The notes: generated by a model from the sequence alone, not told the origin. Shown: positions 1-8,565, counted from the stretch's first letter. The stretch: DNA of 12,308 nucleotides from UBA11222 sp030652895 (GCA_038318895.1 JBBQCS010000079.1:1-12308); one strand, 5' to 3'. Numbers and translations: made by a program.

Positions 1-2246
1 TTGACCAGATCGGAAACCTTGGCGCCGATATGGGTGATCTGCACCGGGCGCTCCAGCCCGATCAGCATTGGCCCGATTACGGTGCCGCCGCCCAGCTCCT
101 GCAACATCCGTGTACTGATGGATGCGCTATGCACGGCGGGCATGATCAGCACGTTGGCAGGGGCGGTAAGGCGGCAGAATGGATAAAGCTTCATCAACTC
201 CGCATTCAGCGCCACGTCGGCGGCGATGTCGCCGTCAAATTCGAAATCCACACGGCGCTCTTCCAGAATCGCCACCGCTTCGCGCTGGGTGTCGGAACGC
301 TCGGTCGCCGGGTTGCCAAAGGTAGAGGACGCCAGCAGCGCCACACGCGGTTCGTGCCCCATGCGCCGCACCAGGCGCGCCGTCTGCTCGGCAATATCGG
401 CAAGCTGTACCGCAGTTGGCATTTCATGCACGGTGGTGTCGGCAACAAACACGGTATGTTTGCGCGACAGCATCAGGCTGACGCCAATCACCCGCTGCCC
501 GGGTTTGGTGTCAATGGCGTGACGTATGTCCTGCATGGCGACAGCCGAACTGCGGGTCACGCCGGTGACCATGCAGTCCGCGTCGCCGCACGCCACCATG
601 GCGGCCGCGAATATATTGCGGTCAAAGGATACAAGGCGGGTGCAGTCGCGGATGAGAAAACCCTTGCGCTGCAGCCGGCCGTATAAAAAGTCGCGATATT
701 TTGCGACCAGTGCGGGTTCGCGCGAATTGTGAATTTCCAGTTCCTCGTTGGGATCAAGGCCGCTCGCCGCCAGGCTTTCGCGGATACGTTCTTCCACGCC
801 GATCAGAATGGGGGTGCCATAGCCGCTGTTGCGATACGACAGGGCGGCACGGATTACCTGTTCTTCCTCGCCCTCGGCGAATACGATCCGCTTGGGGTTG
901 GCGCGGACATATTCGAACACCGGGTGCAGCGTGTCGGCGATCGGGTCCAGCCGGGCGCGCAACTGGTGCTTATAGGCGTCCATGTCGACAATCGGGCGCC
1001 GTGCGACGCCGCTGTCCATCGCGGCTTTGGCGACGGCGGGGGGCACATGGCTGATCAGGCGCGGATCGAACGGCACGGGGATAATATATTTGCGGCCATA
1101 TTTGGGGCGCTCGCCGGCATAGGCGGCGGCGACTTCATCAGGCACGTCTTCGCGCGCCAGTTCCGCCAGCGCATAGGCGGCGGCGATTTTCATTTCCTCA
1201 TTGATGGTGCTTGCGCGAACATCCAGCGCACCCCGGAAGATATAGGGAAAGCCCAGCACATTATTGACCTGGTTCGGGTAATCCGAACGTCCCGTCGCGA
1301 TGATGGCGTCGCCGCGAACGGCGTCAACTTCTTCGGGCGTTATTTCCGGGTCCGGATTGGCCATGGCGAAAATAATCGGATTAGGCGCCATCGCGCGCAC
1401 CATCTGCGCGGTAACCGCGCCCTTGGCGGACAGGCCAAGGAAGATGTCGGCCCCGTCCATGGCCTCATCCAGGGTGCGCGCCTTGGTCACCACCGCGTGG
1501 GCGGATTTCCACTGGTTCATGCCTTCCTTGCGGCCCTGATAGACGACGCCCTTGGTGTCGCACAGCAGAACATTGTTGTGGGGCATCCCCATCGCCTTGA
1601 TCAGTTCGATACACGCGATACCCGCCGCGCCCGCGCCATTAACGACCATGGTGACGTCTTTGATGTCCTTGCCCGCCAGGTGCAGCGCGTTGATCATCGC
1701 CGCCGCCGAGATAATCGCGGTGCCGTGCTGATCATCGTGAAACACCGGAATGTCCATCAGCTCGCGCAGGCGTTGCTCAATAATGAAACAGTCGGGCGCC
1801 TTGATATCTTCCAGATTGATGCCGCCAAAGCTTGGCCCCAGATAGCGGATGGCGGCGATCATTTCGTCGGTGTCTTTGGTGTCTAACTCCAGATCGATCG
1901 AATCCACGTCGGCAAAGCGCTTGAACAGCACCGATTTGCCTTCCATCACAGGTTTGGAGGCCAGCGCGCCCAGATCACCCAGCCCCAGAATGGCCGTCCC
2001 GTTGGAAATCACTGCGACAAGATTGCCTTTGGCTGTATATTCATAGGCCAGTGAAGGGTCTTCCGCGATAGCGCGCACCGGCACCGCAACGCCGGGCGAA
2101 TAGGCCAATGACAAGTCGCGCTGGGTGGCCAGCGGCTTGCTGGCGATGATCTCGATTTTGCCGGGGCGGCCCTCCGAATGAAATAGCAATACTTCTTCGT
2201 CGGTAAATTGCGGACGCTTGTCGGTGGGCGGCTTCGGGCTGTTCAT
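1..2246 (-). CDS. maeB: NADP-type malic enzyme fused to a phosphotransacetylase-like domain (MaeB family), 3' end outside window
   Basis: Oxidative decarboxylation of malate to pyruvate, with NADP the usual cofactor of this architecture; cytoplasmic. The minus-strand frame from ATG at 2246 stays open to the window edge (748 codons). The family is usually about 760 residues, so only around ten are missing. The N-terminal malic domain (about residues 17-160) contains SLAYSPGVA near 46-54, the lysine-bearing VMEGKSVLFKR near 100-110 and NLEDIKAPDCF near 154-164. FHDDQHGTA (about 169-177) supplies metal and catalytic residues. VVNGAGAAG (201-209) is the Rossmann dinucleotide loop. From about 430 onward the protein matches the phosphate acetyl/butyryltransferase fold (PKRIVFAEGEEEQVIRAAL near 450, ASSTFGNPATERSDT further on). 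In MaeB proteins this domain is thought to be regulatory, binding acetyl-CoA, rather than a working transacetylase. The gene is divergent from mutS. The Shine-Dalgarno is weak. The family call is firm; cofactor preference is inferred. Confidence 0.95.
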   Translation of the reverse strand, partial: MNSPKPPTDKRPQFTDEEVLLFHSEGRPGKIEIIASKPLATQRDLSLAYSPGVAVPVRAIAEDPSLAYEYTAKGNLVAVISNGTAILGLGDLGALASKPVMEGKSVLFKRFADVDSIDLELDTKDTDEMIAAIRYLGPSFGGINLEDIKAPDCFIIEQRLRELMDIPVFHDDQHGTAIISAAAMINALHLAGKDIKDVTMVVNGAGAAGIACIELIKAMGMPHNNVLLCDTKGVVYQGRKEGMNQWKSAHAVVTKARTLDEAMDGADIFLGLSAKGAVTAQMVRAMAPNPIIFAMANPDPEITPEEVDAVRGDAIIATGRSDYPNQVNNVLGFPYIFRGALDVRASTINEEMKIAAAYALAELAREDVPDEVAAAYAGERPKYGRKYIIPVPFDPRLISHVPPAVAKAAMDSGVARRPIVDMDAYKHQLRARLDPIADTLHPVFEYVRANPKRIVFAEGEEEQVIRAALSYRNSGYGTPILIGVEERIRESLAASGLDPNEELEIHNSREPALVAKYRDFLYGRLQRKGFLIRDCTRLVSFDRNIFAAAMVACGDADCMVTGVTRSSAVAMQDIRHAIDTKPGQRVIGVSLMLSRKHTVFVADTTVHEMPTAVQLADIAEQTARLVRRMGHEPRVALLASSTFGNPATERSDTQREAVAILEERRVDFEFDGDIAADVALNAELMKLYPFCRLTAPANVLIMPAVHSASISTRMLQELGGGTVIGPMLIGLERPVQITHIGAKVSDLV

Positions 2247-2351
2247 TGCTTTACCAGGGTTTGAGAGCGGGTCATCTGTTGTAGGCGATAGGAAGCGCGT
2301 CTGTCACCCGAAAAGCCGCGCATTGTCTGGATTCTATGTTATTTTTGTTAA
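2247..2351. promoter_or_regulatory. Divergent maeB/mutS intergenic region
   Basis: These 105 bp separate two outward-facing start codons, so both promoters should lie here or nearby. On the plus strand a TATGTT (2335-2340) and a TTGTCT (2323-2328) are visible but not at standard mutual spacing. No convincing -35/-10 pair was found on either strand, and no inverted repeat. The last 20 bases before mutS are T-rich and lack a Shine-Dalgarno sequence. The regulatory role is inferred from gene orientation only. Confidence 0.35.
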
Positions 2352-5099
2352 ATGCCTGACAGCTTCGCCGAATCGAAAAACAATCAAGCCCCGCCCCAAA
2401 CGCCGGATTTGTTTCCGCTGGCGCCAGTAGCGGCGGTGACAACGCCAATGATGACGCAATATCTGGCGATCAAGGCGGCGCATCCGGACTATCTGCTGTT
2501 TTACCGCATGGGGGATTTTTACGAACTGTTCTTTGACGATGCGGTCAAGGCGTCCGCCGCGCTGGATATTGCGCTGACCAAACGCGGCAAGCATCTGGGG
2601 AACGATATCGCCATGTGCGGCGTGCCGGTGCATGCCTCGGAAGGTTATCTGGCGCGCCTGACGGCGAGCGGCTTCAAAGTCGCGGTGTGCGAACAGATAG
2701 AGGACCCGGCGGAGGCGCGCAAGCGTGGATCGAAATCCGTAGTTGCGCGTGAGGTTGTGCGGCTGGTCACGCCGGGAACGCTGACCGAGGACAGTCTGCT
2801 GGACGTGCGCGCGCATAATTATCTGCTGGCGATGGCGGCGACGGGTGCGGGCGGTGGCCGGGAATGGGCGCTGGCATGGTGCGACATTTCGACGGGAAGC
2901 TTTGATGTCATGGCGCTGCCGCAGGAGCGCGTGGCGACAGAGATTGCGCGTCTCGCGCCGAGCGAAATATTAGTATCCGAACGGTTGCTGGATGAACCGG
3001 CATTGCTTGCCAGCTTCGCCATTGAGGGAGTGTCTCAGACCCCTCTGCCGTCTGGTTATTTTGACAGTCAGGCGGGGGAGCGGCGTCTGATGGCGCTGTT
3101 CAACGTCGGCGCACTTGATGGTTTTGGTGGCTTTGACCGCGCGGAAATGGCGGCCTGCGGGGCGCTGGCGGGCTATATGGAATTGACCCAAAAGGGGCGG
3201 CTGCCGCTGCTGCGCCCGCCATCGCGCCAGCAACAAGGCGGCTTGATGGCGATCGACGCCGCGACCCGGCGCAATCTGGAACTGAATATAACCCTGAACG
3301 GCGCGCGCAAGGGCAGCCTGCTATCCGTCATTGACCGCACGGTAACGGGCGCGGGTGCGCGGTTGCTGGCGGCGCGCCTGAATGCGCCATTGACGGACGT
3401 GCACGCCATCCGCCGGCGTCAGGATATGGTGCAGCATTTTTATGATGAGCGTGATTTGGCCGATGCGGTGCGCACGGAATTGCGCCGCGTCCCGGATCTG
3501 GAACGGGCCCTAGCGCGGCTGTCGGTCGGGCGCGGCGGCCCGCGTGATCTGCTGGCCGTGCGCAACGCGCTGGCGGTTGCGGCCAGCCTTAAGCTGCGCC
3601 TGCAGGAAACACCGCTTTCTCTTGGCGGTTTGCCGGAAGATCTTGCCGCATTGTTGCCCGATCTGGGTCATCAGGAAATTCTGATCGCACGGTTAAGCGA
3701 AGCGATCAAACCAGAACCACCGTTGCTGACAGGCGACGGCGGGTTTATTGCGCAGGGATATCATGCGGGTCTGGATGAACTGCGGATGCTGGCCAGCGAA
3801 AGCAAGCGGGTGATCGCGGGTCTTGAAGAAAAATATCGCAGGCTTAGCGGCGTCGACCGTCTGAAGGTGAAGCACAACCGGGTGCTGGGCTATTTTCTGG
3901 AAACCGGCCTGGCGCACGGCGACCGCCTGCTGCGTCCTCCGCTGAATGAAACCTTTATTCACCGCCAGACCATGGCCAGCAACGCCCGCTTCAGCACAGT
4001 TGAACTGGGCGATCTGGAGCGCAGGATCGATCAGGCGGGTAATCAGGCGCTGGGGATCGAACTGGCCCTGTGGGAGGATTTGCTCAGCGAAGTGATGGGG
4101 CGTGGTGCCGCGGTGCTGCGCACGGCGGCAGCGCTGGCGGAACTGGATGTCGCTACCGGTCTGGCCGAACTTGCACATCGTGCGCGTCAGGTGCGCCCCA
4201 AAGTGGACGAGGGACTGGCGTTCCGCATTACGGGCGGGCGTCATCCGGTGGTAGAGGCGGCGCTTGCCCAAAGCGCGGCGGCGTTTGTCGCCAATGATTG
4301 CGATCTCAGCGTTGACGCAACAGAGGATTCCGGCAGCCGGCATCTATGGCTGGTGACCGGACCGAACATGGCCGGCAAATCGACCTTCCTGCGCCAGAAT
4401 GCATTGATTGCGATTCTGGCGCAGATGGGCGCATTCGTTCCGGCACAGGCCGCCTATATCGGCGTTGTCGACCGGCTGTTCAGCCGTGTTGGGGCGGCCG
4501 ACGATCTGGCCCGCGGGCGGTCCACATTTATGGTCGAGATGGTGGAAACCGCCGCCATCCTGAATCAGGCAACCGGGCGTTCGCTGGTGATACTGGATGA
4601 AATCGGCCGCGGTACGGCGACGTATGACGGATTGTCCATCGCCTGGGCGGCGCTGGAGCATCTGCATGAGACCAACCATTGCCGCGCGTTGTTCGCCACC
4701 CATTATCACGAACTGACGGCGCTTAGTGCGGTTCTGCCGGGCCTGGCCAATGTCACAATGCGGGTGCGCGAATGGCAGGGCGATGTGATTTTCCTGCATG
4801 AAGTGGCGCCGGGAGCCGCGGATCGTTCTTACGGTATTCAGGTGGCGAAACTTGCCGGTCTGCCGTCAGGCGTGGTTGCCCGGGCGCAGGCCGTGCTGAC
4901 ACAACTGGAAAGCCAGGCGGCATTTGGCCGGGGCGCGCAAATGATTGACAGTTTGCCGCTGTTCAATGCCCCGCCCACGCCGCCAGAGGAAACCGCGGAC
5001 ACCAGGATTTTGTCGGCGTTGCGCGAGGTAAACCCCGACGCGCTGTCCCCGCGAGACGCGCTGCAACTCATTTACCAATTACGGGGTTTTTTGGAGTAA
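2352..5099 (+). CDS. mutS: DNA mismatch repair ATPase MutS
   Basis: Recognises mispaired and small-loop DNA and recruits MutL after ATP-driven clamp formation. The 915-residue protein shows the complete MutS order. The mismatch-binding domain has GDFYELF (54-60), whose Phe56-x-Glu58 is the base-stacking wedge. The connector, core/lever and clamp regions follow. The ATPase has Walker A GPNMAGKS (670-677), Walker B LVILDEIGRGT (745-755) and the conserved FATHYHEL (781-788). Length fits alphaproteobacterial MutS (roughly 850-920). The chosen ATG gives an N-terminal extension of about 33 residues before the MTQYLAIK block. A start at the Met-Met at 33-34 is possible, because no clear ribosome binding site precedes 2352. 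glnD follows after 40 bp with no terminator visible, which suggests an operon. Nothing is truncated or missing. Confidence 0.98.
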   Translation: MPDSFAESKNNQAPPQTPDLFPLAPVAAVTTPMMTQYLAIKAAHPDYLLFYRMGDFYELFFDDAVKASAALDIALTKRGKHLGNDIAMCGVPVHASEGYLARLTASGFKVAVCEQIEDPAEARKRGSKSVVAREVVRLVTPGTLTEDSLLDVRAHNYLLAMAATGAGGGREWALAWCDISTGSFDVMALPQERVATEIARLAPSEILVSERLLDEPALLASFAIEGVSQTPLPSGYFDSQAGERRLMALFNVGALDGFGGFDRAEMAACGALAGYMELTQKGRLPLLRPPSRQQQGGLMAIDAATRRNLELNITLNGARKGSLLSVIDRTVTGAGARLLAARLNAPLTDVHAIRRRQDMVQHFYDERDLADAVRTELRRVPDLERALARLSVGRGGPRDLLAVRNALAVAASLKLRLQETPLSLGGLPEDLAALLPDLGHQEILIARLSEAIKPEPPLLTGDGGFIAQGYHAGLDELRMLASESKRVIAGLEEKYRRLSGVDRLKVKHNRVLGYFLETGLAHGDRLLRPPLNETFIHRQTMASNARFSTVELGDLERRIDQAGNQALGIELALWEDLLSEVMGRGAAVLRTAAALAELDVATGLAELAHRARQVRPKVDEGLAFRITGGRHPVVEAALAQSAAAFVANDCDLSVDATEDSGSRHLWLVTGPNMAGKSTFLRQNALIAILAQMGAFVPAQAAYIGVVDRLFSRVGAADDLARGRSTFMVEMVETAAILNQATGRSLVILDEIGRGTATYDGLSIAWAALEHLHETNHCRALFATHYHELTALSAVLPGLANVTMRVREWQGDVIFLHEVAPGAADRSYGIQVAKLAGLPSGVVARAQAVLTQLESQAAFGRGAQMIDSLPLFNAPPTPPEETADTRILSALREVNPDALSPRDALQLIYQLRGFLE

Positions 5100-5139
5100 G
5101 TTAGTCCGGAATTAAAACACAAGCGGAAAAACACCCTGT

Positions 5140-7950
5140 ATGCCCGATGATATTGTTGCCGATTCTCTGAAACCCGCGCCGGTAATTTCGATTACGCCAC
5201 GCGATGTACTGGCGGCTGGCCTGCGCGAGATAGGCGCAGACGAGGGCGCAAGCGATACTGACCGCAACCGCCGGATAGTTGATCTGTTGAAGGATGCGCG
5301 GGCGCTCACCATAGAGTCTCTAACCGGCGCACTTGGCTCCGGAGCCGGAGGGCTGCAGGCAATCAAGGCGCTATCAGCCTGTCAGGACAATATTATCTCG
5401 GTTCTGTTCGATTATGCTACGCGGTGGGTCAGCCGCGCGACCAATCCTACCAGTGGAGAACGGTTGAGCGTGGTCGCAGTGGGCGGGTATGGCCGGGGCG
5501 GATTGGCGCCCCAGTCCGATATCGATCTGCTGTTCCTGCTGCCCTATAAACAGACGCCATGGGGCGAAAGCGTGGTTGAGTTCATCCTCTATGTGTTGTG
5601 GGATTTGGGACTGAAAGTCGGTCACGCCACGCGCTCGGTTGACGAATGTATCCGCCTGTCGAAAGACGATACGACCATCCGCACGGCGCTGCTGGAAAGC
5701 CGGTATGTGTGCGGCGACCAAGAATTGTATAATGAACTCAAGACCCTGTATGCGGCCGATGTCGCCGCTGACACTTCTGCCGCCTTCGTAGACGCCAAAC
5801 TTGCGGAGCGCGATCAGCGGCATTCCCGCCAGGGCGAGACACGCTATCTGGTCGAGCCCAACGTAAAGGAGAGCAAAGGCGGTCTGCGCGATCTGCATAC
5901 GCTGTACTGGATCGGTAAATATATTTATGGCGTCGAGGATGCGAGCGAGTTGGTCGCCAAGGGGGTTTTGAGACAGTCCGAGTATGACAGCTTTCAGCAT
6001 GCGGAGGATTTCCTGTCACTTGTGCGGTGTCATCTGCATTTGGTAACGGGGCGCCCGGTAGAGCGGTTGTCTTTCGATGTGCAGCAGAGTATCGCGGACC
6101 GGCTTGGCTATACGGATCATGACGGCCTGTCGGCGGTGGAATGGTTCATGAAGGACTATTTCCGCACCGCCAAGGAGGTGGGCGATCTGACCCGGATTTT
6201 TTGTGCGCTGCTGGAGGATATTCAGCGAAAACCCGCAGGGTTGCGCCGGTTTTTACCGCGTTTTGGACGTTCAAAAAGTAAGGAGTTCGAGTCATTCAAG
6301 GCAGAGGGCGGTCGTCTAAATGTGGCGCATGACGCTGTCTTTAGCGATGACCCGGCGAATCTGCTGCGGCTGTTTCATACTGCCCAGCAGCATGATCTCG
6401 ATATTCACCCGCAGGCGCTTCGGCTTGTCACCCGGTCGCTTGATCTGATTGATGATGATCTGCGTGCGGACAAGGAGGCCAACCGGCTGTTTCTGGAAAT
6501 GCTGTGTTCGAAAGATGACCCGGAAACGACGCTGCGCCGGTTGAACGAGGCGGGGGTGTTCGGTCTTTTCGTGCCTGATTTCGGACGCGTCGTCGCCATG
6601 ATGCAGTTCAACATGTATCATCATTACACGGTGGATGAGCATCTTATCCGGGCTATCGGCATTCTGTCGGAAATAGAGGCGGGCTCGCAGACAGACGATC
6701 ATCCGCTGGCGAGCGAAATCATGCGGCGCATCAAGAAACGCGAAGTGATTTACCTGGGGGTATTGCTGCACGATATCGCCAAGGGCCGGCCAGACGATCA
6801 TTCCCATGCGGGCGCTGCTGTTGCACGGCAATTGTGTCCGCGCCTTGGCCTGTCCGATGTGGATACGGAACTGGTGGCGTGGCTTGTGGAAAATCATCTG
6901 CTGATGAGCGATGTGGCGCAAAAACGGGATATTTCTGACCCGAGGACCATTGCAAAATTTGTCGAGCAGATCAAATCCCAGGAACGGCTTCGCCTGATGC
7001 TGGTGCTCACCGTGGTGGATATTCGCGCAGTCGGTCCCGGGGTATGGAACAGCTGGAAAGGGCAGCTGTTGCGCCAGTTGAATGAAGAAGCCGAGAGCCT
7101 GCTTTCGGGTGGCCACAGCACCGCCGGGCGTGGCGAGAGGATCGCCGCCGCAAAGGCGAAACTGACCGAGCGGCTGGCGGACTTTGAACCTGCGCAACGC
7201 GAACACATTCTCGCCATGCATTACCCGCCTTACTGGCTGGCGGGGGATACGGACCTGCATGAAAAGCACGCCCGCTTCATTGCCGATGCGTGGGCACATG
7301 ACGGCGCCCCGTTTTATATGAAGCGCGAAGTCGACGAGGCGCGCGGCGTCACCGAGGTGACTTTGTTCGCGCCGGATCACGCGGGCCTTTTTGCGCGGGT
7401 AGCGGGCGCTTTTTCCTCCATCGGCGCCAACATCGTGGACGCGAAAATCTTCACAACCTCCGACGGTATGGCGCTGGATATGTTCCTGGTCCAGAACACG
7501 GAAGGCGGGGCGCTGGCGGAAGAGAAAAAACTTAAACGGCTTTCAGAGATATTGCGCAAAACCCTCGAAGGCGGCCACCGCCCGCACATCGTGTTGGCGG
7601 GCAAACAAAAACTGCCGAAACGCGAACAGGCCTTTACGGTATCCAGTAATGTGATGTTCGACAATGACGCCTCCAACACAACCACCCTGATCGAAGTGAC
7701 CGCGCGCGACCGCCCCGGTCTGGTGCACGATCTGACATGGGCGCTGTTTGAAAATGGCGTATCGATAAATTCGGCCCATATAACGACTTATGGCGAAGAG
7801 GCGATCGACACATTCTATGTGCGCGACGCGTTTGGCCTGAAGATCACGTCAAAGGAGAAACTCAAGCGCATCGAGAACGTGATCCTGGATGCGCTGGATG
7901 GCAAACCCGGGGAAATCAAGCCGAAGGGAAAGCTCAGAAAAACGGCTTGA
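5140..7950 (+). CDS. glnD: Bifunctional [protein-PII] uridylyltransferase / uridylyl-removing enzyme
   Basis: Glutamine sensor of the nitrogen regulation cascade: it uridylylates PII proteins when glutamine is low and removes UMP when glutamine is high. At 936 residues it has normal family length and the standard four-part order. The nucleotidyltransferase domain has GGYGRGGLAPQSDIDL, with GGYGRG at 115-120 and catalytic Asp127/Asp129. A central helical region follows. The HD hydrolase domain has LLHDIAKGRPDDHSH, with His544-Asp545 and His554/His556. Two C-terminal ACT domains begin near 735 (EVTLFAPDHAGLFARVAGAF) and 848 (TTLIEVTARDRPGLVHDLTWAL) and are the likely glutamine-binding parts. 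It probably shares a transcript with mutS. In many alphaproteobacteria murJ follows glnD; here it is replaced by an unrelated module. No terminator is visible after the stop codon. Confidence 0.98.
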   Translation: MPDDIVADSLKPAPVISITPRDVLAAGLREIGADEGASDTDRNRRIVDLLKDARALTIESLTGALGSGAGGLQAIKALSACQDNIISVLFDYATRWVSRATNPTSGERLSVVAVGGYGRGGLAPQSDIDLLFLLPYKQTPWGESVVEFILYVLWDLGLKVGHATRSVDECIRLSKDDTTIRTALLESRYVCGDQELYNELKTLYAADVAADTSAAFVDAKLAERDQRHSRQGETRYLVEPNVKESKGGLRDLHTLYWIGKYIYGVEDASELVAKGVLRQSEYDSFQHAEDFLSLVRCHLHLVTGRPVERLSFDVQQSIADRLGYTDHDGLSAVEWFMKDYFRTAKEVGDLTRIFCALLEDIQRKPAGLRRFLPRFGRSKSKEFESFKAEGGRLNVAHDAVFSDDPANLLRLFHTAQQHDLDIHPQALRLVTRSLDLIDDDLRADKEANRLFLEMLCSKDDPETTLRRLNEAGVFGLFVPDFGRVVAMMQFNMYHHYTVDEHLIRAIGILSEIEAGSQTDDHPLASEIMRRIKKREVIYLGVLLHDIAKGRPDDHSHAGAAVARQLCPRLGLSDVDTELVAWLVENHLLMSDVAQKRDISDPRTIAKFVEQIKSQERLRLMLVLTVVDIRAVGPGVWNSWKGQLLRQLNEEAESLLSGGHSTAGRGERIAAAKAKLTERLADFEPAQREHILAMHYPPYWLAGDTDLHEKHARFIADAWAHDGAPFYMKREVDEARGVTEVTLFAPDHAGLFARVAGAFSSIGANIVDAKIFTTSDGMALDMFLVQNTEGGALAEEKKLKRLSEILRKTLEGGHRPHIVLAGKQKLPKREQAFTVSSNVMFDNDASNTTTLIEVTARDRPGLVHDLTWALFENGVSINSAHITTYGEEAIDTFYVRDAFGLKITSKEKLKRIENVILDALDGKPGEIKPKGKLRKTA

Positions 7951-8018
7951 CGCGGTTCAATTGGAAGGGACGCAACAGCCAGGCCGGACATGGCACACAG
8001 ACGGCCCCCGGAATTACG

Positions 8019-8105
8019 GCATCCGGCTCGCACATTAACTTTCCATGCATTTAATGCATTGATAAATATACATAAATGGCGCCGGCGGGGTGGGGTGCCG
8101 GATGC
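8019..8105. repeat. 9-bp inverted repeat with 69-nt interval enclosing a palindrome
   Basis: GCATCCGGC at 8019-8027 and its exact reverse complement GCCGGATGC at 8097-8105. The interval contains the 15-bp palindrome at 8045-8059, so a cruciform or long RNA hairpin with an inner stem is possible. The right arm also competes for a local CCGGC/GCCGG stem (8082-8086 with 8097-8101). A 9-bp match over this distance could be chance. Confidence 0.35.
8045..8059. repeat. Perfect 15-bp palindrome ATGCATT-T-AATGCAT (candidate operator)
   Basis: Seven-base arms around a single central T, in an AT-rich patch 160 bp upstream of the XRE gene. Symmetry and size suit a homodimeric helix-turn-helix protein. 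The adjacent XRE protein is the obvious candidate ligand, but nothing in the sequence proves the pairing. Confidence 0.45.
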
Positions 8106-8114
8106 ACCCTTCAT

Positions 8115-8155
8115 GTACAGTAACTCTTGTACTTTGCAGGTATCTGTGATAGAAA
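8115..8155 (+). promoter_or_regulatory. Weak candidate promoter overlapping an inverted repeat, upstream of the XRE gene
   Basis: TTGTAC (8127-8132) and TAGAAA (8150-8155) are separated by 17 bp and resemble a sigma-70 promoter (3/6 and 4/6 consensus matches). The -35-like element lies inside GTACA-N8-TGTAC (8115-8119 and 8128-8132), which could be a repressor site. The transcript would have a leader of about 55-60 nt. The call is tentative because the matches are poor. Confidence 0.25.
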
Positions 8156-8218
8156 TTTATTCGTTTGCTGGCGGACCGGTTTCGTCCTCGTACAGCACAG
8201 GAATAAGGCCAAAAAAAC

Positions 8219-8518
8219 ATGTATTCTCATCCGCAACACAGTGCCGGACACGATGTTCAGAAGCTCCGCCAGCAGGCTGGTAAGTGGTTGAAAGAACTAC
8301 GTGAATCAAACAATCTAACACAGCGGCAGTTGGCGACGGCGGTGGGCGTTGAATATTACACATTCGTTTCGCAGCTTGAATCCGGCCGCGGCCGGATTCC
8401 CCCGGACCGGTACGAGCGTTGGGCGCAAGCGCTCAATGTCGATACAACCGTGTTTGTGAAGGAATTAATGAAATATTATGACCCGGAAACCTATCGTCTG
8501 TTGTTCGCTCAAGGATAG
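8219..8518 (+). CDS. XRE/Cro-CI family helix-turn-helix transcriptional regulator
   Basis: Probable DNA-binding regulator of 99 residues, almost all one HTH domain. KLRQQAGKWLKELRES (15-30) is helix 1. TQRQLATAVG (34-43) and EYYTFVSQLESG (45-56) form the helix-turn-helix. PPDRYERWAQALNV (61-74) is helix 4. A short helical tail with KELMKYYDPETYRLLF ends the protein. There is no separate ligand or dimerisation domain. The long loop ESGRGRIPPDRY after the recognition helix is distinctive. An AGGAATAAGG stretch (8199-8208) lies about 10 bases before the ATG and is a good ribosome binding site. The gene sits 120 bp upstream of, and in the same direction as, the 553-residue unknown, so regulation of that gene and itself is likely. 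It could also be the DNA-binding half of a toxin-antitoxin pair, but its partner is too large for a usual toxin. The fold is firm; targets are unknown. Confidence 0.9.
   Translation: MYSHPQHSAGHDVQKLRQQAGKWLKELRESNNLTQRQLATAVGVEYYTFVSQLESGRGRIPPDRYERWAQALNVDTTVFVKELMKYYDPETYRLLFAQG
8378..8399. repeat. Perfect 22-bp palindrome inside the XRE coding sequence
   Basis: The half-site GAATCCGGCCG (8378-8388) is followed directly by its exact reverse complement (8389-8399), with no spacer. It encodes residues Glu-Ser-Gly-Arg-Gly-Arg-Ile in the loop after the recognition helix. It could be an internal operator, a modification site or a cruciform. It may also be a by-product of codon choice in a Gly/Arg-rich stretch. 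Confidence 0.6.
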
Positions 8519-8536
8519 ACAGGGGCCGAATATTGC

Positions 8537-8565
8537 GCTAGCCGAATCTCCGATTCGCTGCTAGC
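8537..8565 (+). other. Strong interrupted hairpin downstream of the XRE gene
   Basis: GCTAGC-CGAATC, loop TCC, GATTCG-CT-GCTAGC: two perfect 6-bp stems stacked with a 2-nt bulge on the 3' side. It starts 19 bases after the XRE stop codon. No T-run follows immediately, so it is not a standard intrinsic terminator. It could instead protect the 3' end of the XRE message or partially attenuate read-through into the next gene. Confidence 0.5.

Larger units (their letters stand above)
7951..8218. other. 268-bp leader/intergenic region between glnD and the XRE gene, rich in inverted repeats
   Basis: No gene is supported here; the open frames crossing it have no recognisable protein content. It begins GC-rich, becomes AT-rich around 8031-8078, passes a G-rich stretch (8081-8097), then AT-rich again to 8160. 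It holds a 9-bp inverted repeat pair (8019-8027 and 8097-8105), a perfect 15-bp palindrome (8045-8059), a CCGGC/GCCGG stem with a 10-base loop (8082-8101), and a GTACA-N8-TGTAC repeat (8115-8132). GTACAG occurs at 8115 and again at 8190. No glnD terminator with a T-run is visible. The region most likely holds the promoter and operators of the downstream regulator gene; this is inference. Confidence 0.5.

Noticed and set aside
30..1886. Long plus-strand open frames (30-686 and 729-1886) with no stop for hundreds of codons
   Set aside because: They are antisense shadows of the malic enzyme gene, which has recognisable domains over the whole stretch. Their translations are rich in His/Arg/Gly with no family resemblance, as expected for a GC-rich complement.
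3693..4799. Minus-strand open frames of 216 and 151 codons opposite mutS
   Set aside because: They are shadows of the MutS lever/clamp and ATPase domains, with no supporting ribosome binding sites or protein motifs.
6316..7380. 354-codon minus-strand open frame within glnD
   Set aside because: It lies entirely opposite the HD and first ACT region of glnD, which is intact and conserved. The translated sequence has no recognisable features.
7815..8283. Overlapping small open frames on both strands across the glnD/XRE gap (7990-8283 plus, 7815-8114 minus)
   Set aside because: Composition looks random, they overlap real genes at their ends, and they have no motif or good start context. The region is better read as a regulatory leader.
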